NCBI GenBank assembly: GCA_010356995.1
Contig: ML996700.1
Coordinates: forward strand, 496,001-560,000
Source: Trichodelitschia bisporula
Taxonomy: Eukaryota; Ascomycota; Dothideomycetes; Phaeotrichales; Phaeotrichaceae
Direction: 5' to 3'
Length of the DNA: 64,000 nucleotides
Under the pieces are notes generated by a model. That model did not search any database. It worked only from the letters and a program-made list of their open reading frames with translations, and was not told where the DNA came from. How positions within the stretch are numbered: the stretch's first letter is position 1; the number at the start of each line of letters is the position of its first letter. Positions 43,708 to 54,645 of this stretch are shown here, piece by piece. The translations under genes and the position numbers were made by a program.

Positions 43708-44959
43708 CCGGCCCGCAGCGAGCTGTGTAACTTGTGCCTTCCTGCCTTCCTGCCTCAAAGCACGGCTGACGTCGTACGGGTAGCGCAGCCTGGCGTGCAA
43801 ACGGTCAGCCAAGCCCGCGCCAATCAGCGCAACGCCTCGCGGCGCCGGCGCCGCGATCCGGCTTCCGACGAGCTGGCCTGGGCGCAAATTGCACTGAGGC
43901 GCTACGCCGTAGTTGGTAGATGTGGTTCTCTGCTGTGCGTCCATCCAATCGCGGATTGTTAATTTTTGGGATATGAGAATAGCATCTCCCGCGGGCGAGA
44001 GCGCGGGCGAGTGTTCTTCTCACTCGTCCAGTGTTCCCTGCGAAAGGGAGAGCGAAGAGTTGATTCGCGGACGGCCCGGCGAGTTGTGAGCGACGCGCGC
44101 GGAAGGCCCGTGCTATTGGTGCGTAGGGCGGGCAGGGGCTTTTGGACCAGTCACGGCAGACATCAGAGGCGGCATATCAAAGGCATCAGAAGCTCTGGGA
44201 AAGCCAAAGTTTAGGGGGGAAAAGTGAGGTAAGAAAATGGGCAGTCATCAAGGATGGAGTGGCTGATGAAGGGCTGTGTGCTCGGGTGGATTGCCAAGCC
44301 GCGCTGCGATCCCAGCGCCGTCAAACAAGCGCAAGGCCGCGCGCCGCCCCTTTTTCCATCCGAGACACGCGGGCGCCGATCGCTACTGGGGAAGGGGGCT
44401 TAGGGGGGTAAGTTTAACTTTTTTTTTTATGTTTCTTATGCTGTGTTCTTATGAACGGTGCAACGGGGGATAGGAAGGCACATTAGCGATGAAGGTTTGT
44501 GTGTGCGAAATGGAGTGCGATTCAGCGATGCGCTAAATGGGTACGGTAGACGCGCTTTGTTTGTTGTGTCTGTTAGGATGGCACCCCGCGACGTGTGTCG
44601 CACGCGCATCCCAGGCGGGCGTGAGCAGCTGCCGCAGGGCGGATGTGGCGGTCTTTTTTCCGGGCTGTGGGAACGCTCCGAGCGCAGGCGTGAGATCGTC
44701 GCACGGGGAAGGCGGGTTGGTGGCACGCCGGGCTGGGGGAACTGGGAACAAAAGGAAAGAATGAAAGAAAAAGAGGAAGATCGGCTGAAGGCGACTGCAG
44801 CCTGAAAGCCGATTAGAGCTGCCCAACGAGGAGTGCATCGTCAGCCGCCGACGCTTGCACTGCTCTGCCCGACTCGGGTTGCTGTGGGTTTTGTTCGTCA
44901 CGTTAGTCAGGGGCCTCGGGACGGTGTGTCTGTCTTTTGCGCTGGCTGCACGATGAGTT

Positions 44960-45330
44960 AGGCTTGTTGACTTGGCATAAACTAACATAGTTGACTCAAT
45001 CAAGTATTCATGCTTAACTGATGACTGACTTATCAACTTCAAAAGTTAGACGATCGCGCTAAGTAAGCTTAGCGTTATTAAAGTCACGTAGGCAGTAATT
45101 TACAAGACGGCAAGGATTAGAGCCAATAGCAGGTGATTATCCTGCCGTATTTTTGATATTGTACGCTAAGTAAGCCAGTTATTCTGTGCCAAGACGCGCC
45201 AAGCTTTCAATGGTCAAGCATGTCAATCAAGTACGTCAAGCAAAGCAAAGTGATGCTTGACATTTGACTGATTTTAGGTGATTGCTTGGCGTCACACTTG
45301 GCGTCATGAATCAACGTCAATCAACTATTA
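44960..45330. other. AT-rich island with GTCAA/TGAC words and a palindrome
   Basis: Markedly more AT-rich than its surroundings. Contains the perfect inverted repeat CGCTAAG-TAAG-CTTAGCG (45057-45074), a second CGCTAAGTAAGC (45164-45175), CAATCAAGTA twice (about 44998 and 45223), a TGACTCA at ~44991, and many GTCAA/TTGAC words. It may be a worn non-coding mobile-element fragment or a regulatory block; no coding frame. Confidence 0.45.
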
Positions 45331-46780
45331 CCAACCCTACGATGAGTGCCCCGTTTGTGCCAGTGTTTCCTCGTGTGCAGGGGGTGAGGGGGAGGAACAG
45401 CAAAGTTGGCGGGCGGTTGGCGGGTTGGGCGATGGGGGCAGGGGTGTGCCTTGCGGAGAAAAAAAGCTTCGGGCGGGAGATTCTTTTGGAGCGATGGGAG
45501 GGAGGGATTGTGTGGAGCTGGAGGGGGGGTGGAAGAAGATAATAACTGGAGCGGGACAAGAGGCGAGAGATAGGTGTGATTGAAAGAAGGAGAATTGATG
45601 TTCGCGTGCGACCAGTTGTGGTGGACTTGTGAACCCTCTTTTCTTCTCTTCCTGTGCTTCTCTTGTACAACTGCTGGCTTGGGGGGGGTTTCATCAACAC
45701 CATGACCTTGGACATCCAGACAAATCGTCCATCTCTTTGCTCAAAGTTGGTGGGGTGGGCGAATGCGATGATGGGGACCTGCCTTGTACCTTGCATTAGC
45801 TCGTGAAGGCTATGGAGCATGCATTAGATGAACCAATTAACGCGACGTGTAATATTCTCTTCCACTTCCACTTCCACCCCCCCCCCCCGCCAACGAATTG
45901 CCCCAGCGAATGCCCTGAAATTACCCAGCACACAATAATCCGTAATCGACGGCACGACGGGCAAGCCTGCAGTTTGTTCGTCTCGTCTCTTCTTCCCTCG
46001 TCTCTTTCTCGAGCAGCCTCTCTCTCGTTCTGGTGTCCTGTTCTTCGGTTCATGCATTACTGCAGTGCGTCCGTTCCCTTCGTTTTTGCCCTGTGCCCTG
46101 CATCGCTGCAACCTGCATCGCTGCAACCTGCACTGCACTCTGCACACGACGCCGTTTAGCTGGTGCTGACAACCCCCTCAGTCGTGCCTCTCTTTCGCTC
46201 TTTCGCTCCTTCGCGCCTAGAGACAGAACCCCCCCCCCCTCCCCCTCTCCCCACGCCTAAACGGCTCTACCACCCCCCCCCCCCCCCACGCGTCGAGTCT
46301 CACCACCCAGCGGACCATCACTCACTTCCTAAACCTTAACAACCTCTCTTTCGTTAATCACTTTTGGCACGCTCCTTTTCCGTGCGAAAGCAACGCCGGC
46401 CGTCGTCAACTTCTACCTTCGTTTCCTGGCCATCAGTCGAATTCACCCGCTCACTTACGCATCTTGTCGAGTGCTCTTTTGGCTACTTTCACGACACTCA
46501 TTGCGCTGTGACTTGGGACTGTGTCTCGAGCGATTCGCCGTATTCGATATCGTCAACTTGCTGCTCTGAAGGTCCACCGATTGCTGTTCAAGCCAACAGC
46601 GTACGCTCATTTTCAGAACTTACCCGACCTGTCCGGTGGTTGTGTGTATGGAGCTTGCATTCTCCGACGATCAAAATCTACCGACAGACCACGAGACTTC
46701 CACCTCCGTCCCATTTCTTGCCTACATTCAGCGGCACGCCGTTTAATTTTCACAACAATCAGATTGTCGCGTTTGTCTCG

Positions 46781-46899
46781 GTAAGTTCCCGTTCCCCCAC
46801 ACCATCACATCATGCACAGGACCCTCATCCCTTAACTCCCCCACACCATTCCATACCTTCGTCTGACGTCCTCCCCTTTGACCACATGCTACGAATGAG
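46781..46899 (+). promoter_or_regulatory. Candidate 5'-leader intron carrying an upstream ATG
   Basis: GTAAGT at 46781 and an AG at 46899 (CTTAAC inside) could define a 119 bp leader intron ending four bases before the ATG of the large gene at 46903. If retained, the ATG at 46886 starts a 14-codon frame that overlaps that start and stops at 46930. Confidence 0.35.
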
Positions 46900-46902
46900 G
46901 GA

Positions 46903-49900
46903 ATGTCTAACATCTACGAAGCTGCCATGAATCGCTTTCGCACCAAGAAGAAGGTCCGCAAGCCGGTCGTCGAAGAGAAGATTCTCCAGCTGGACCTGTC
47001 CACCGCCCTGCCCTCCAGCGATGACTTCAGAACGAGCCTAATCATGCCCAATCTCTCGCGGCGCTTCAGCATGCTGCGCGAGCAGGACGACCCGCATTCT
47101 CTCATTGGAAAGGCGAGCGACGACAGCGTCCTGGAACCTAAGCGCCAATCACGATTGCACGACTTTGGCTTCGGAGCGCCGAAAGGCCTCGCTGACATCG
47201 CCGAGGTTCAGTCAATCAGCAGCTCCGTCCGCAAACCATTCGCGTCTAGCAACGAGCGCACCCACTCCTACGCCTCCGACTATGCCACCGACGAGGATTC
47301 TTCCAACGCCAGCAATGTCATGAATCGTTCGCGTCCCGGCGAGGGTAATATCTTGTTTGGTGGACGTCAGAAGATTTACAAGATTGCGGATGGGAACGGC
47401 GGTCTCAAGGGCCGCGCGCTGTACGATGACGATGTCAGTATGTCCACGTTCCAGCGCTGGAGACGCGAAGAGCGGGAGCGGGAGTTGCGTGCCGAGGCCG
47501 AAGCTCGCAAGAACGACCTCCAGAAGAGCCCGTCCAAGGCGTCGTCCATGTCGCCCTCGCTATCAGGCTCACTTCATCGCCAGGCCTCGACCTCGACGTC
47601 AAACACCGTGCCGTCTGATGGCCGCATGTCGACTGCTGCGACGTCTGTGACGTCTGGGCCCACGTCTGGCCCTCTCTCTTCCACAGCATCAACCTTTAAT
47701 TTCTCTCAACCCGCTCTCCCGCCTCAGCCTCCTCAGCCTCAGCAGAGCCTGCTTGACCGCAATGGCACTAAGACGCGGAGATTATATGAGCAATCGTTTA
47801 ACCGCGACCTGCAGGAGCAGCAGTCGACGAGCATGACGCGCCTCAATTCCATCCAGAAGAATAAGCCAGAAACTGGCTCAGCCACGGGCCGCGAATCACC
47901 GGCTCTGTCGCCCAAACCTTCCCTAGATCGGCATTTCCAAAACGGCACCACCTTTCGTTCTCAGAGTCCGAGTCCGTCGCCGCCGCTCAACGGCGCGATA
48001 CAGTTCGATCAGGGCCAGAACGCGCAAGAGAATGCGCTATCACCGAAGACTAACCAGGAGGCCAACTTGCCCGCGTCAGTCAGTCCGTTCTTGCTCAACA
48101 AGGACCATCAGGACCCGCTCCGGTCGGCTCTTACGCCTAATGATCGCGGGAAGGCGACCGCCCTGGGACACTTTAATAAGCCGAAGCAGTTCGATGAGCA
48201 GCAGTACATGGAGCGGCAAGCGACCTTGAGGAAGGCAAGGGAGACGCCCGCGCCCCGTGAGCCGATGAGAGGGGAGTCGCAGGAGCGTCCTAACCGAGAC
48301 CCCCGCGTCCCTCGTCAGGCGTCACAGGAGCGTCCTACTGTGGACTCCCGCTTCCCTCGTCAAACTTCACAGGAGCGCCCTAATGTGGACTCCCGCTTCG
48401 ACATGAAACCTCGCCAAGCGCCTGAGACGTCCTTTTACCAGAACCGGGCGCCGTCAGCAGCCAGCAACCGGTCACGATCAGCATCTGGAGCCCGGTCACG
48501 TTCAGCATCGACGAGCCAGCCTAATCCTCCCCCCGCTTCCACAGCTTTCTCTGTGTTCCAGAAGGCGGCTATGCAGATGAGAGCGGCTGAGCAGACAAAG
48601 CCGGCTGAGCAGACAAAGCCAGCTGAGTCACCACCACCTCAGGACTCTGTCATGGCTTTCCGCCAGAACCTGTCGACGACGGCGGAGAACAGCGACAGTG
48701 AATACGAGGACGACCTCCCTGCCCCTGAAATCCCGAAAGCGCGGCAATACGCCCCTGTTCGCATGCCTGTCCCTTCTCCGCCCGTTGCTCCTCCCCAGCA
48801 TGAGCACCCTGCGTTCCGTAGTGCTAAGCCGCAGTTCGACCCGCCGAGGCCGAATGGTGTCAAGACGAATGGTGCGCTGCCTAGTCCGTACCTGGCGCAG
48901 ACGAATGGCGACTTTGACAAGGAGATTGACGTCCCGAGGGAAGAGCTCGAGTCCCCTACTCTTGGAACTACGCCCGGAGGTGGCCTAAGCGGGCTTGTTC
49001 GCCAACATCTCCGCAATGCTAGTGATCAGTCCTCCATATACCCGCAACCCCTGGCGCCTACGTCCGCTCCGTTGGCCGTCCAAACACAGCCTGGAGCTAT
49101 GCTAGGAAATTCTGAAGCCAATACCCCTGGCGCATCCAGCTACGCTCCCTCGAACCCCTGGGACCTGGAGGACTTCGATGGCGCCTACCTGGGAGACGAC
49201 AGTCGGAGTCCAGTGAGCCCGCTTGAGAACGAGAAGGCCCTTAACCAGCAGATGTCCAACGGTCCGAACGGCGCCGATCTCCGGAGACAGGTCATGGCCA
49301 AGCCCGCTGAGAACGAGGCGCCCTGGCAACAGGAGTTGCGCAAAACGCACCAGCGTGGTGGCAGCAGTGAGACGCAGCACGAGCGCGAGGCTTTCCAGAA
49401 CGAGCTTCAACAGCGGCAACGTGCGATCCAGGAGAAGCTCAAGGAGCAAGTGGAAGGTGCCATGCGCTCCTCCAGTCCCAGCCGTGCCGGCCCCTTCAAG
49501 GCAATCGACATGCTCCGTACAAAGTCGAGCCGGGAATCCTTCCGCACAAAGCCCGAAGTCCGGCCTATGCGGATGCCCGGCTTTGGCGGCTCATCGACCA
49601 ACCTGCGCGATCCGTCACCTTCAATCGGCACCCTCAGCGACCGGCAACTCGACCCCTGGCGCTCCGATGAATCCCGCTCTGCCTCGCGCAGCGGCACCCA
49701 CCGTGTCCCGAAGCAATACGCCTTCGACGCCGGCTCCGAGCCCAACTCACGCCCCGGCACCGCCCGCGTCAGCGAAGAGCATCAAGGCCGGCCCCGTGGC
49801 AACTCAAACGCAAAGTCGCGCTCCCCGCCGCAAACCACCCGCCCTACCACGCGCTCCCGGTCCAACTCAGAACTCTCAAACGGCCGCTCCCGCAGCGCCG

Positions 49901-50967
49901 GCCGCCACCGCGAGGACTTCGAGCGCGGCCTGGCAGAGGGCGCCGGGCGCATGGTCGGCTATCCCGAGCCCTCGCCGAGCATACCAGAGCACTACCAGTT
50001 CCCGATCCAGGAGCCGCCGCGCAGTGTCGAGCCCCCGCTCTCTGCGAAGCCGACGTTTGAGAATAAGGGCCTGTTTCCGCCGCCTGCTATGAACGGGATC
50101 CCGTCTCCGCGTCCGTCGCCTGGGTTTGCGGGGCCGGGCGGCTTATCGCCTGCGCTCTCGCAGGGCCAGTCCCCACGCCCGTCGCCCGCGCTCGGGCCTG
50201 CGAGCCCGCTTCCCCGCTTGCCCATGGCCCCGTTCGCGAATCCCACGCCGCCGATCAGCGCTGCGAGTACGCCGGTCGGCGCGTCGTTTCCCGCGCACCC
50301 ACCGCCGCAACATGCGCTGCCGCAAATACCAAGGGGCATGCCGCCCATGCCGACTCACGACAAGCCAACGCGTTCACTTGGCAGTCGCAAAAAGTCGATC
50401 CAGAAATGGGACATCAGCGAGCCGGTCCTGATTAGCACGACCAGCGCGATTGACACGGTGGACCTGCCGCCCGGTGCGAGCCTGGCGAATGGCATGGATG
50501 AGGCACCGCCTGTGCCGCCGATTAATCCGCTTAGGAAGAGGTTTGGGTTTGGGCGTGGGGCCCCGGCGGCGACGGGGAGGTTTCGGAGTGGGAGTGGGAA
50601 TGGGAGTCCGGGTCCCGCTGCGACGGCGCCGTTTATGACCTCTGAGGCGGATTTGCCGCAGCCGGCGTATGCGCTGGTGGAGCAGACGCATAGTGCGGAT
50701 GAGAGGGAACGGCAGCCCAGGACACGGCATCGCTTGAGGAAGAGTTCTAGTGATGGCGCGAAGATTGGGTTGCATCTTAGGGCGCAGAGGGAGGCGGCGG
50801 GGATGGGGCCGGGGGTTGGTGTGGGGGCGCAGCCTACGCTGCCGAGTGGGGAGATTGGGGGGGAGGGTGTTGGGAGGAGTCCGCCTAGGAAGGGGGCGCT
50901 TGGGGCGGGGTTTGTGGTTAGGAGTCCGCCGAGGCGGGCGGGGGGGGTTGAGGGGGGGATGTTTTAG
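46903..50967 (+). CDS. Large conserved-type disordered protein of unknown function
   Basis: A single 1354-codon frame without introns. The N-terminal ~200 residues look conserved and folded or at least constrained: NIYEAAMNRFRTKKKVRKP, LDLSTALPSSDDFRTSL, MPNLSRRFSMLREQDDP, GEGNILFGGRQKIYKI and GRALYDDDVSMSTFQRWRR, followed by a Glu/Arg-rich helix. The rest is Pro/Ser/Gln-rich with RSRSAS, QERPN repeats (three copies of SQERPx-(D/V)) near residue 460-495, and KPAEQT repeats near 565. I recognise the N-terminal layout as a protein found widely in Pezizomycotina but know no function. No signal peptide or membrane segment. Confidence 0.85.
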   Translation: MSNIYEAAMNRFRTKKKVRKPVVEEKILQLDLSTALPSSDDFRTSLIMPNLSRRFSMLREQDDPHSLIGKASDDSVLEPKRQSRLHDFGFGAPKGLADIAEVQSISSSVRKPFASSNERTHSYASDYATDEDSSNASNVMNRSRPGEGNILFGGRQKIYKIADGNGGLKGRALYDDDVSMSTFQRWRREERERELRAEAEARKNDLQKSPSKASSMSPSLSGSLHRQASTSTSNTVPSDGRMSTAATSVTSGPTSGPLSSTASTFNFSQPALPPQPPQPQQSLLDRNGTKTRRLYEQSFNRDLQEQQSTSMTRLNSIQKNKPETGSATGRESPALSPKPSLDRHFQNGTTFRSQSPSPSPPLNGAIQFDQGQNAQENALSPKTNQEANLPASVSPFLLNKDHQDPLRSALTPNDRGKATALGHFNKPKQFDEQQYMERQATLRKARETPAPREPMRGESQERPNRDPRVPRQASQERPTVDSRFPRQTSQERPNVDSRFDMKPRQAPETSFYQNRAPSAASNRSRSASGARSRSASTSQPNPPPASTAFSVFQKAAMQMRAAEQTKPAEQTKPAESPPPQDSVMAFRQNLSTTAENSDSEYEDDLPAPEIPKARQYAPVRMPVPSPPVAPPQHEHPAFRSAKPQFDPPRPNGVKTNGALPSPYLAQTNGDFDKEIDVPREELESPTLGTTPGGGLSGLVRQHLRNASDQSSIYPQPLAPTSAPLAVQTQPGAMLGNSEANTPGASSYAPSNPWDLEDFDGAYLGDDSRSPVSPLENEKALNQQMSNGPNGADLRRQVMAKPAENEAPWQQELRKTHQRGGSSETQHEREAFQNELQQRQRAIQEKLKEQVEGAMRSSSPSRAGPFKAIDMLRTKSSRESFRTKPEVRPMRMPGFGGSSTNLRDPSPSIGTLSDRQLDPWRSDESRSASRSGTHRVPKQYAFDAGSEPNSRPGTARVSEEHQGRPRGNSNAKSRSPPQTTRPTTRSRSNSELSNGRSRSAGRHREDFERGLAEGAGRMVGYPEPSPSIPEHYQFPIQEPPRSVEPPLSAKPTFENKGLFPPPAMNGIPSPRPSPGFAGPGGLSPALSQGQSPRPSPALGPASPLPRLPMAPFANPTPPISAASTPVGASFPAHPPPQHALPQIPRGMPPMPTHDKPTRSLGSRKKSIQKWDISEPVLISTTSAIDTVDLPPGASLANGMDEAPPVPPINPLRKRFGFGRGAPAATGRFRSGSGNGSPGPAATAPFMTSEADLPQPAYALVEQTHSADERERQPRTRHRLRKSSSDGAKIGLHLRAQREAAGMGPGVGVGAQPTLPSGEIGGEGVGRSPPRKGALGAGFVVRSPPRRAGGVEGGMF

Positions 50968-51720
50968 ATGCGCGAGGGTAAGGGTTTTGGAGGAAGAGGG
51001 GAAAGGGTATTAGTCAAGAGGAGGAAAAGCTTCGTGATATTGGGAGTGTGTTTGGAGTTGCTTGGTTGTAGGACTGGAGTTGATACCGGTTTTTGGGACG
51101 GGCGGCTCCGGTTTTGGCGCGCAGGTTTTGCGGACGCACGCTTTACTACCACTGGTTTTACTAGCTTCTTGGGTTCTTTTTTGGTGTTTTTCTTCAGTTT
51201 GAGGAGATGAGGATGAGGAATATACACGGAGGGTAGCGATTTAAGACCTGAAGCTTTTTTGGGCGGGGCTGGTTCTCGCTACAATGAGTTGGTGATGTCG
51301 GGAGGTATATATATACAGTCTAGTGGGTTTTTGGTAGTTGGATGAGGCCGGGGCTGGAGGGGATAATTCATGGGTGGATGCTGAACTGGCTTTTTTGGTG
51401 ACCTGGTTTCTCGGTGATTATGATTGTGCTGTTGCTGTGCTTGATCATCACCGGAGCAAGATGATATCAATGCTTCCTCTATCCACGCCGCACAGGATAT
51501 ACGTTGATGAGAATACAATCAACCACCCCCAAAAGCCAAAATGACCGCACGCCAACCCAACCCACTGAACACCAGCAATGCCTCCCCCCTTAACCAGTAC
51601 AACCCGAACCTCCCCTCATCTCCAATTTCCCATCCATCACGCAATCCCTCCCCGCAACTTAGCCCATCCCCTTTTCACCATCTCACCCCCCCCATTCCCC
51701 TCAACCCTAACCCTCGCTGC
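50968..51720. other. Convergent 3' region
   Basis: Lies between converging genes. No gene seen. AACCCTAACCCTC, about two telomere-type repeats, sits at 51703-51715 directly beside the stop of the VPS9 gene. Confidence 0.45.
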
Positions 51721-54041
51721 CTAACTCCCAACCGCCCTCCCCACCCCCTGCACCAAGCGCTGAAACTCCCTCAACAACTCCTCCACCTCGCCCACCCTAA
51801 GCTCTTTCGCATCCCGACACTCAACGAACTTCTTCGCCGGCGGGCTCATCCTTTTCAATTCCTCAATAGCCGCCACAGCCCTCGCATCGGCGGGAGTACG
51901 ATGCACTTCCTTACACCCCTCCTTCCCCTCCTCCTTCCCCTCCTCCTTCCCCTCCTCCTTCCCGCCCTTCCCCTCCAACGCTACACCCACCGGCCCAACC
52001 GGACTCACACCCGGCCTCACCAGCGCCGGGGAAGGCGAAACAGCCGGCCTCACCAGGCTCGGCGAGGGCGAAACGGGAGCAGAGGGGGGAACAGGCGAGC
52101 TCCCGCGGCCGAAGAAGCTTATTTTCGAGAATTGGGAGAGCGGGTTTAGACTGCTGCCGAGGGTGCGCATGCTTTCGACTGCGCTGGCGGGCGAGGCGAG
52201 GGGGGGTGTCTCGGTGGTGCGGCGGGTGCTGGTTCTGGTGTGGGTGGAAGTGGCTGAGGTGGTGCTGTCGGCGCTGCGGTCCCGTATGGCGCGACGCGGC
52301 GGAGCTGGTTCTAACCTGCCCTCCGCGGCTGGAGTTGGGGGTTCGGGTTCGGTAGTGGGCTCAGCGGAGGATGAAGACTGCGCGTCGTCGTCCTGCGCCC
52401 TTGGGCTTACCAGCGCCGCCGCGTCGGCGAGTGTGCGGGGCCGGGCCTGCTCCCTTAACCGGCCGAAGAGAAAGCTGAAACTAGCGTCTAGGGTGGAATT
52501 GATGGTATCGAAGGCCTGGTCCGCGGAGTCCAGGACCGCGCCCCGCAGGGAGTCGCCGGCGGCTTCCAGGCGGTTGGTTTGTTTTGTGAGGAGGGAGGAG
52601 AGACGGCGTTGGGATTTGGTGGTTGTGGGGGAGGGGGGTTTGGCTGTTACGTCCAGGGTGGAGGGAGAGGTACTGCCGGGGACGGAGGCGGGGAGTATGC
52701 CGAGTTGCATTGGGACGGTGGGCGTGACGGGCCGGCTTGGATGGGGTTTACCTGGCCCGGCAAGCGATTCGTCGGCGCGCAGCGAGGCCAGGTCCACGGT
52801 TTCGAGGAAGGAGATTGCGGCTTCGAGATTCACGAGGCAGTAGGCTGCTTCGCCATCCACCTTCCCGGCGGCGCGGAAACGGGTTATGAAGTTTAGGTTT
52901 GAGATTACGTTGATTGTGTCTGGAGGGGAGGTTATGAGGGCGTAGATGAGGGTGGGGAGGATTTCGTCGGCGGAGGAGGTGGAGGGGAAGAGTTGGGAGA
53001 GGGTTTCGACGATGCTCTTGTGCGCGGCGGTGAGGTGGTGCAGCTTGCCCAGGGGGTGGTGCTCGGCGTCCATTGCCTGGATGGAGTCCCGCGCGCCTTG
53101 GAGCATCAGTCGGATGCGGTCTTGTTCTTCGACTGTTTTGCGCCGTATGTCGTCTGTGATGTCCTCGGCGCCGACGAGCAGCTCCTTCAGGCCGATGCCG
53201 ATGAGCGAGAGGGCTGCGATGCGTGAGCGTAGCTTTTGGTCCTTCTCCTCGTCTTCTGAGCTGCGGTGGCGCCACACGCGGTCGTACACTTTTTCGCACA
53301 CCGTTCGCTCCACTGCTTCTTCGAGCACTGTCTTCTTGACTTCTAGTGCTTTCCGCGCCTTCTTGCGGTCTGATATCTCCGACGCTGTAAGCATTTGCTG
53401 CTCCACGCCGCCATTGTTCTTCTGGCTGTCCTTGGCCCCGCGGGACGACCCTTTCAGTGATGCAGTGGGAGACTTTTCGCGCGATATCCGCGACGAGAGG
53501 GTTGCGATGTGGGCCGCGATATGGGAGTCCGCGCGCGTGTAAAAGTCCTGGAAGAGGTCGGATAGGGCGTCGATGGACAGTGGCGAGGGGTGCACTTTCG
53601 CAGAGAGCGACTCTAGGAACCTGCCCTCATGTCAGTAAATAACCCCGCTGCATACTGTAGCGCGCGTCGAATGCAACTCGCGAGTCATGCTCGACCCTAC
53701 CTCTCGGTAAAACTGCGAATCTCAATAGGCAGCTCCTCGAGCGACTCGGGTACCTTCACGTCCGGCACGGGAGGCATGTTCTCAGCGCTGGGTCCGCGCT
53801 CGGCTGGCTCGACGATGGCCGGTTTGGCGCTGGGGTCATGCTCTGTGATGGCGATGATGGAAGGCGGGAGGAAGGTTAGGCCTGCTTTGCTGGGTTGTAG
53901 AGTGGTGGCTCGGGTGCGCGGTGTGTCTGATGGACTGCGGAGTGAAGGTTCGAGCCGGCTGAATGATTTGGAGTTTTGCAGAGCTGGACGTGGGGAGTCT
54001 GAGGAGACGGACCAGGTGGCAGCGGTGCGGATGGCCTGCAT
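51721..54041 (-). CDS. VPS9-domain protein (Rab5-type GEF)
   Basis: Exons 54041-53701 and 53620-51721 with an 80 bp intron (GTAGGG...GGCAG); 746 residues from MQAIRTAATWSV. An in-frame ATG at 54230 would add a hydrophobic run that I judge to be leader. After a Ser/Pro-rich start comes a helical domain (RSFTERFLESLSAKV onward), then the VPS9 core at about residues 305-392: LTAAHKSIVETLSQLF, ADEILPTLIYALI with the key Asp and Pro, and GEAAYCLVNLEAAISFL with the key Tyr. This module exchanges GDP for GTP on Vps21/Rab5 in endosome and vacuole traffic. The C-terminal third is Ser/Pro/Thr-rich and ends in KEEG repeats plus a helical EVEELLREFQRLVQ tail. Confidence 0.87.
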
Positions 54042-54645
54042 GATGCGTGGCTTTTGATGGCTTGCTTCTTTCTCCCCGGTGGGCGGGACGGCGGGCGGTA
54101 CGGTTCGCGGGTAAGTGTCAACGGAACATGGCGGGAAGACGTGATGTGTAAGACTGGTGATGAGATGGAGTGATTGATAAGAGAGAGTAAGGAGAAGGAA
54201 GAGGAGAAGAGAGAGAGTGAGGATGACCAACGTCAGGTATTTTTCCCTTATGAATAATGGTGAGAATTAAGAAGGATTTCTCTCTATCTCCGTCTTGATC
54301 TCTCTCTCTCTCTCTGTGTGTTGCCCTTCAACACTGCACCCAGTTCCCCTCGCCATTAACCTCTCGCACGCCTGTCGCTACTCGTATGCAAACCCCAGGC
54401 AAGGGTTGAGCCCACGCCAAGGTGTCGATGCCGTCACCCTCACAGGTCGCATGAGCCTCCCCATCCACTCATCGCCGCCTGCGCCTCTCAACTCATCCTC
54501 AACCCAAAACAACAACCCGTACAACTCAAACCCGTTTCCATCCCACCACCCATACGCTTCCTACAAACAACCACACGCCTCATATCTTGTCATGTTTTAG
54601 CCCTTCAACTGCTGCACTCCTTTCTATCAACGCACGGCTCCCGCG
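54042..54645. other. Divergent promoter region, VPS9 gene / atg15
   Basis: No gene seen. A (TC)n microsatellite occurs at about 54299-54316; GA/CT-rich DNA surrounds it. The right part (54470-54645) is a C/A-rich leader for atg15. Confidence 0.5.

Larger units (their letters stand above)
41869..46902. other. Five-kilobase gene-poor region
   Basis: No convincing gene. From the left: an AGTACGA triple repeat (41939-41960), copy A of a dispersed repeat (~42964-43105), a doubtful small frame (43252), an AT-rich island (44960-45330), C-runs (45880-45892, 46230-46239, ~46270-46286) and the CT-rich leader of the next gene. A GCATCGCTGCAACCT word is repeated at about 46101. Confidence 0.5.

Noticed and set aside
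49223-50092. 289-codon frame inside the large gene at 46903
   Set aside because: Alternative-frame shadow of a long single-exon gene, rich in Ser/Arg/Pro.
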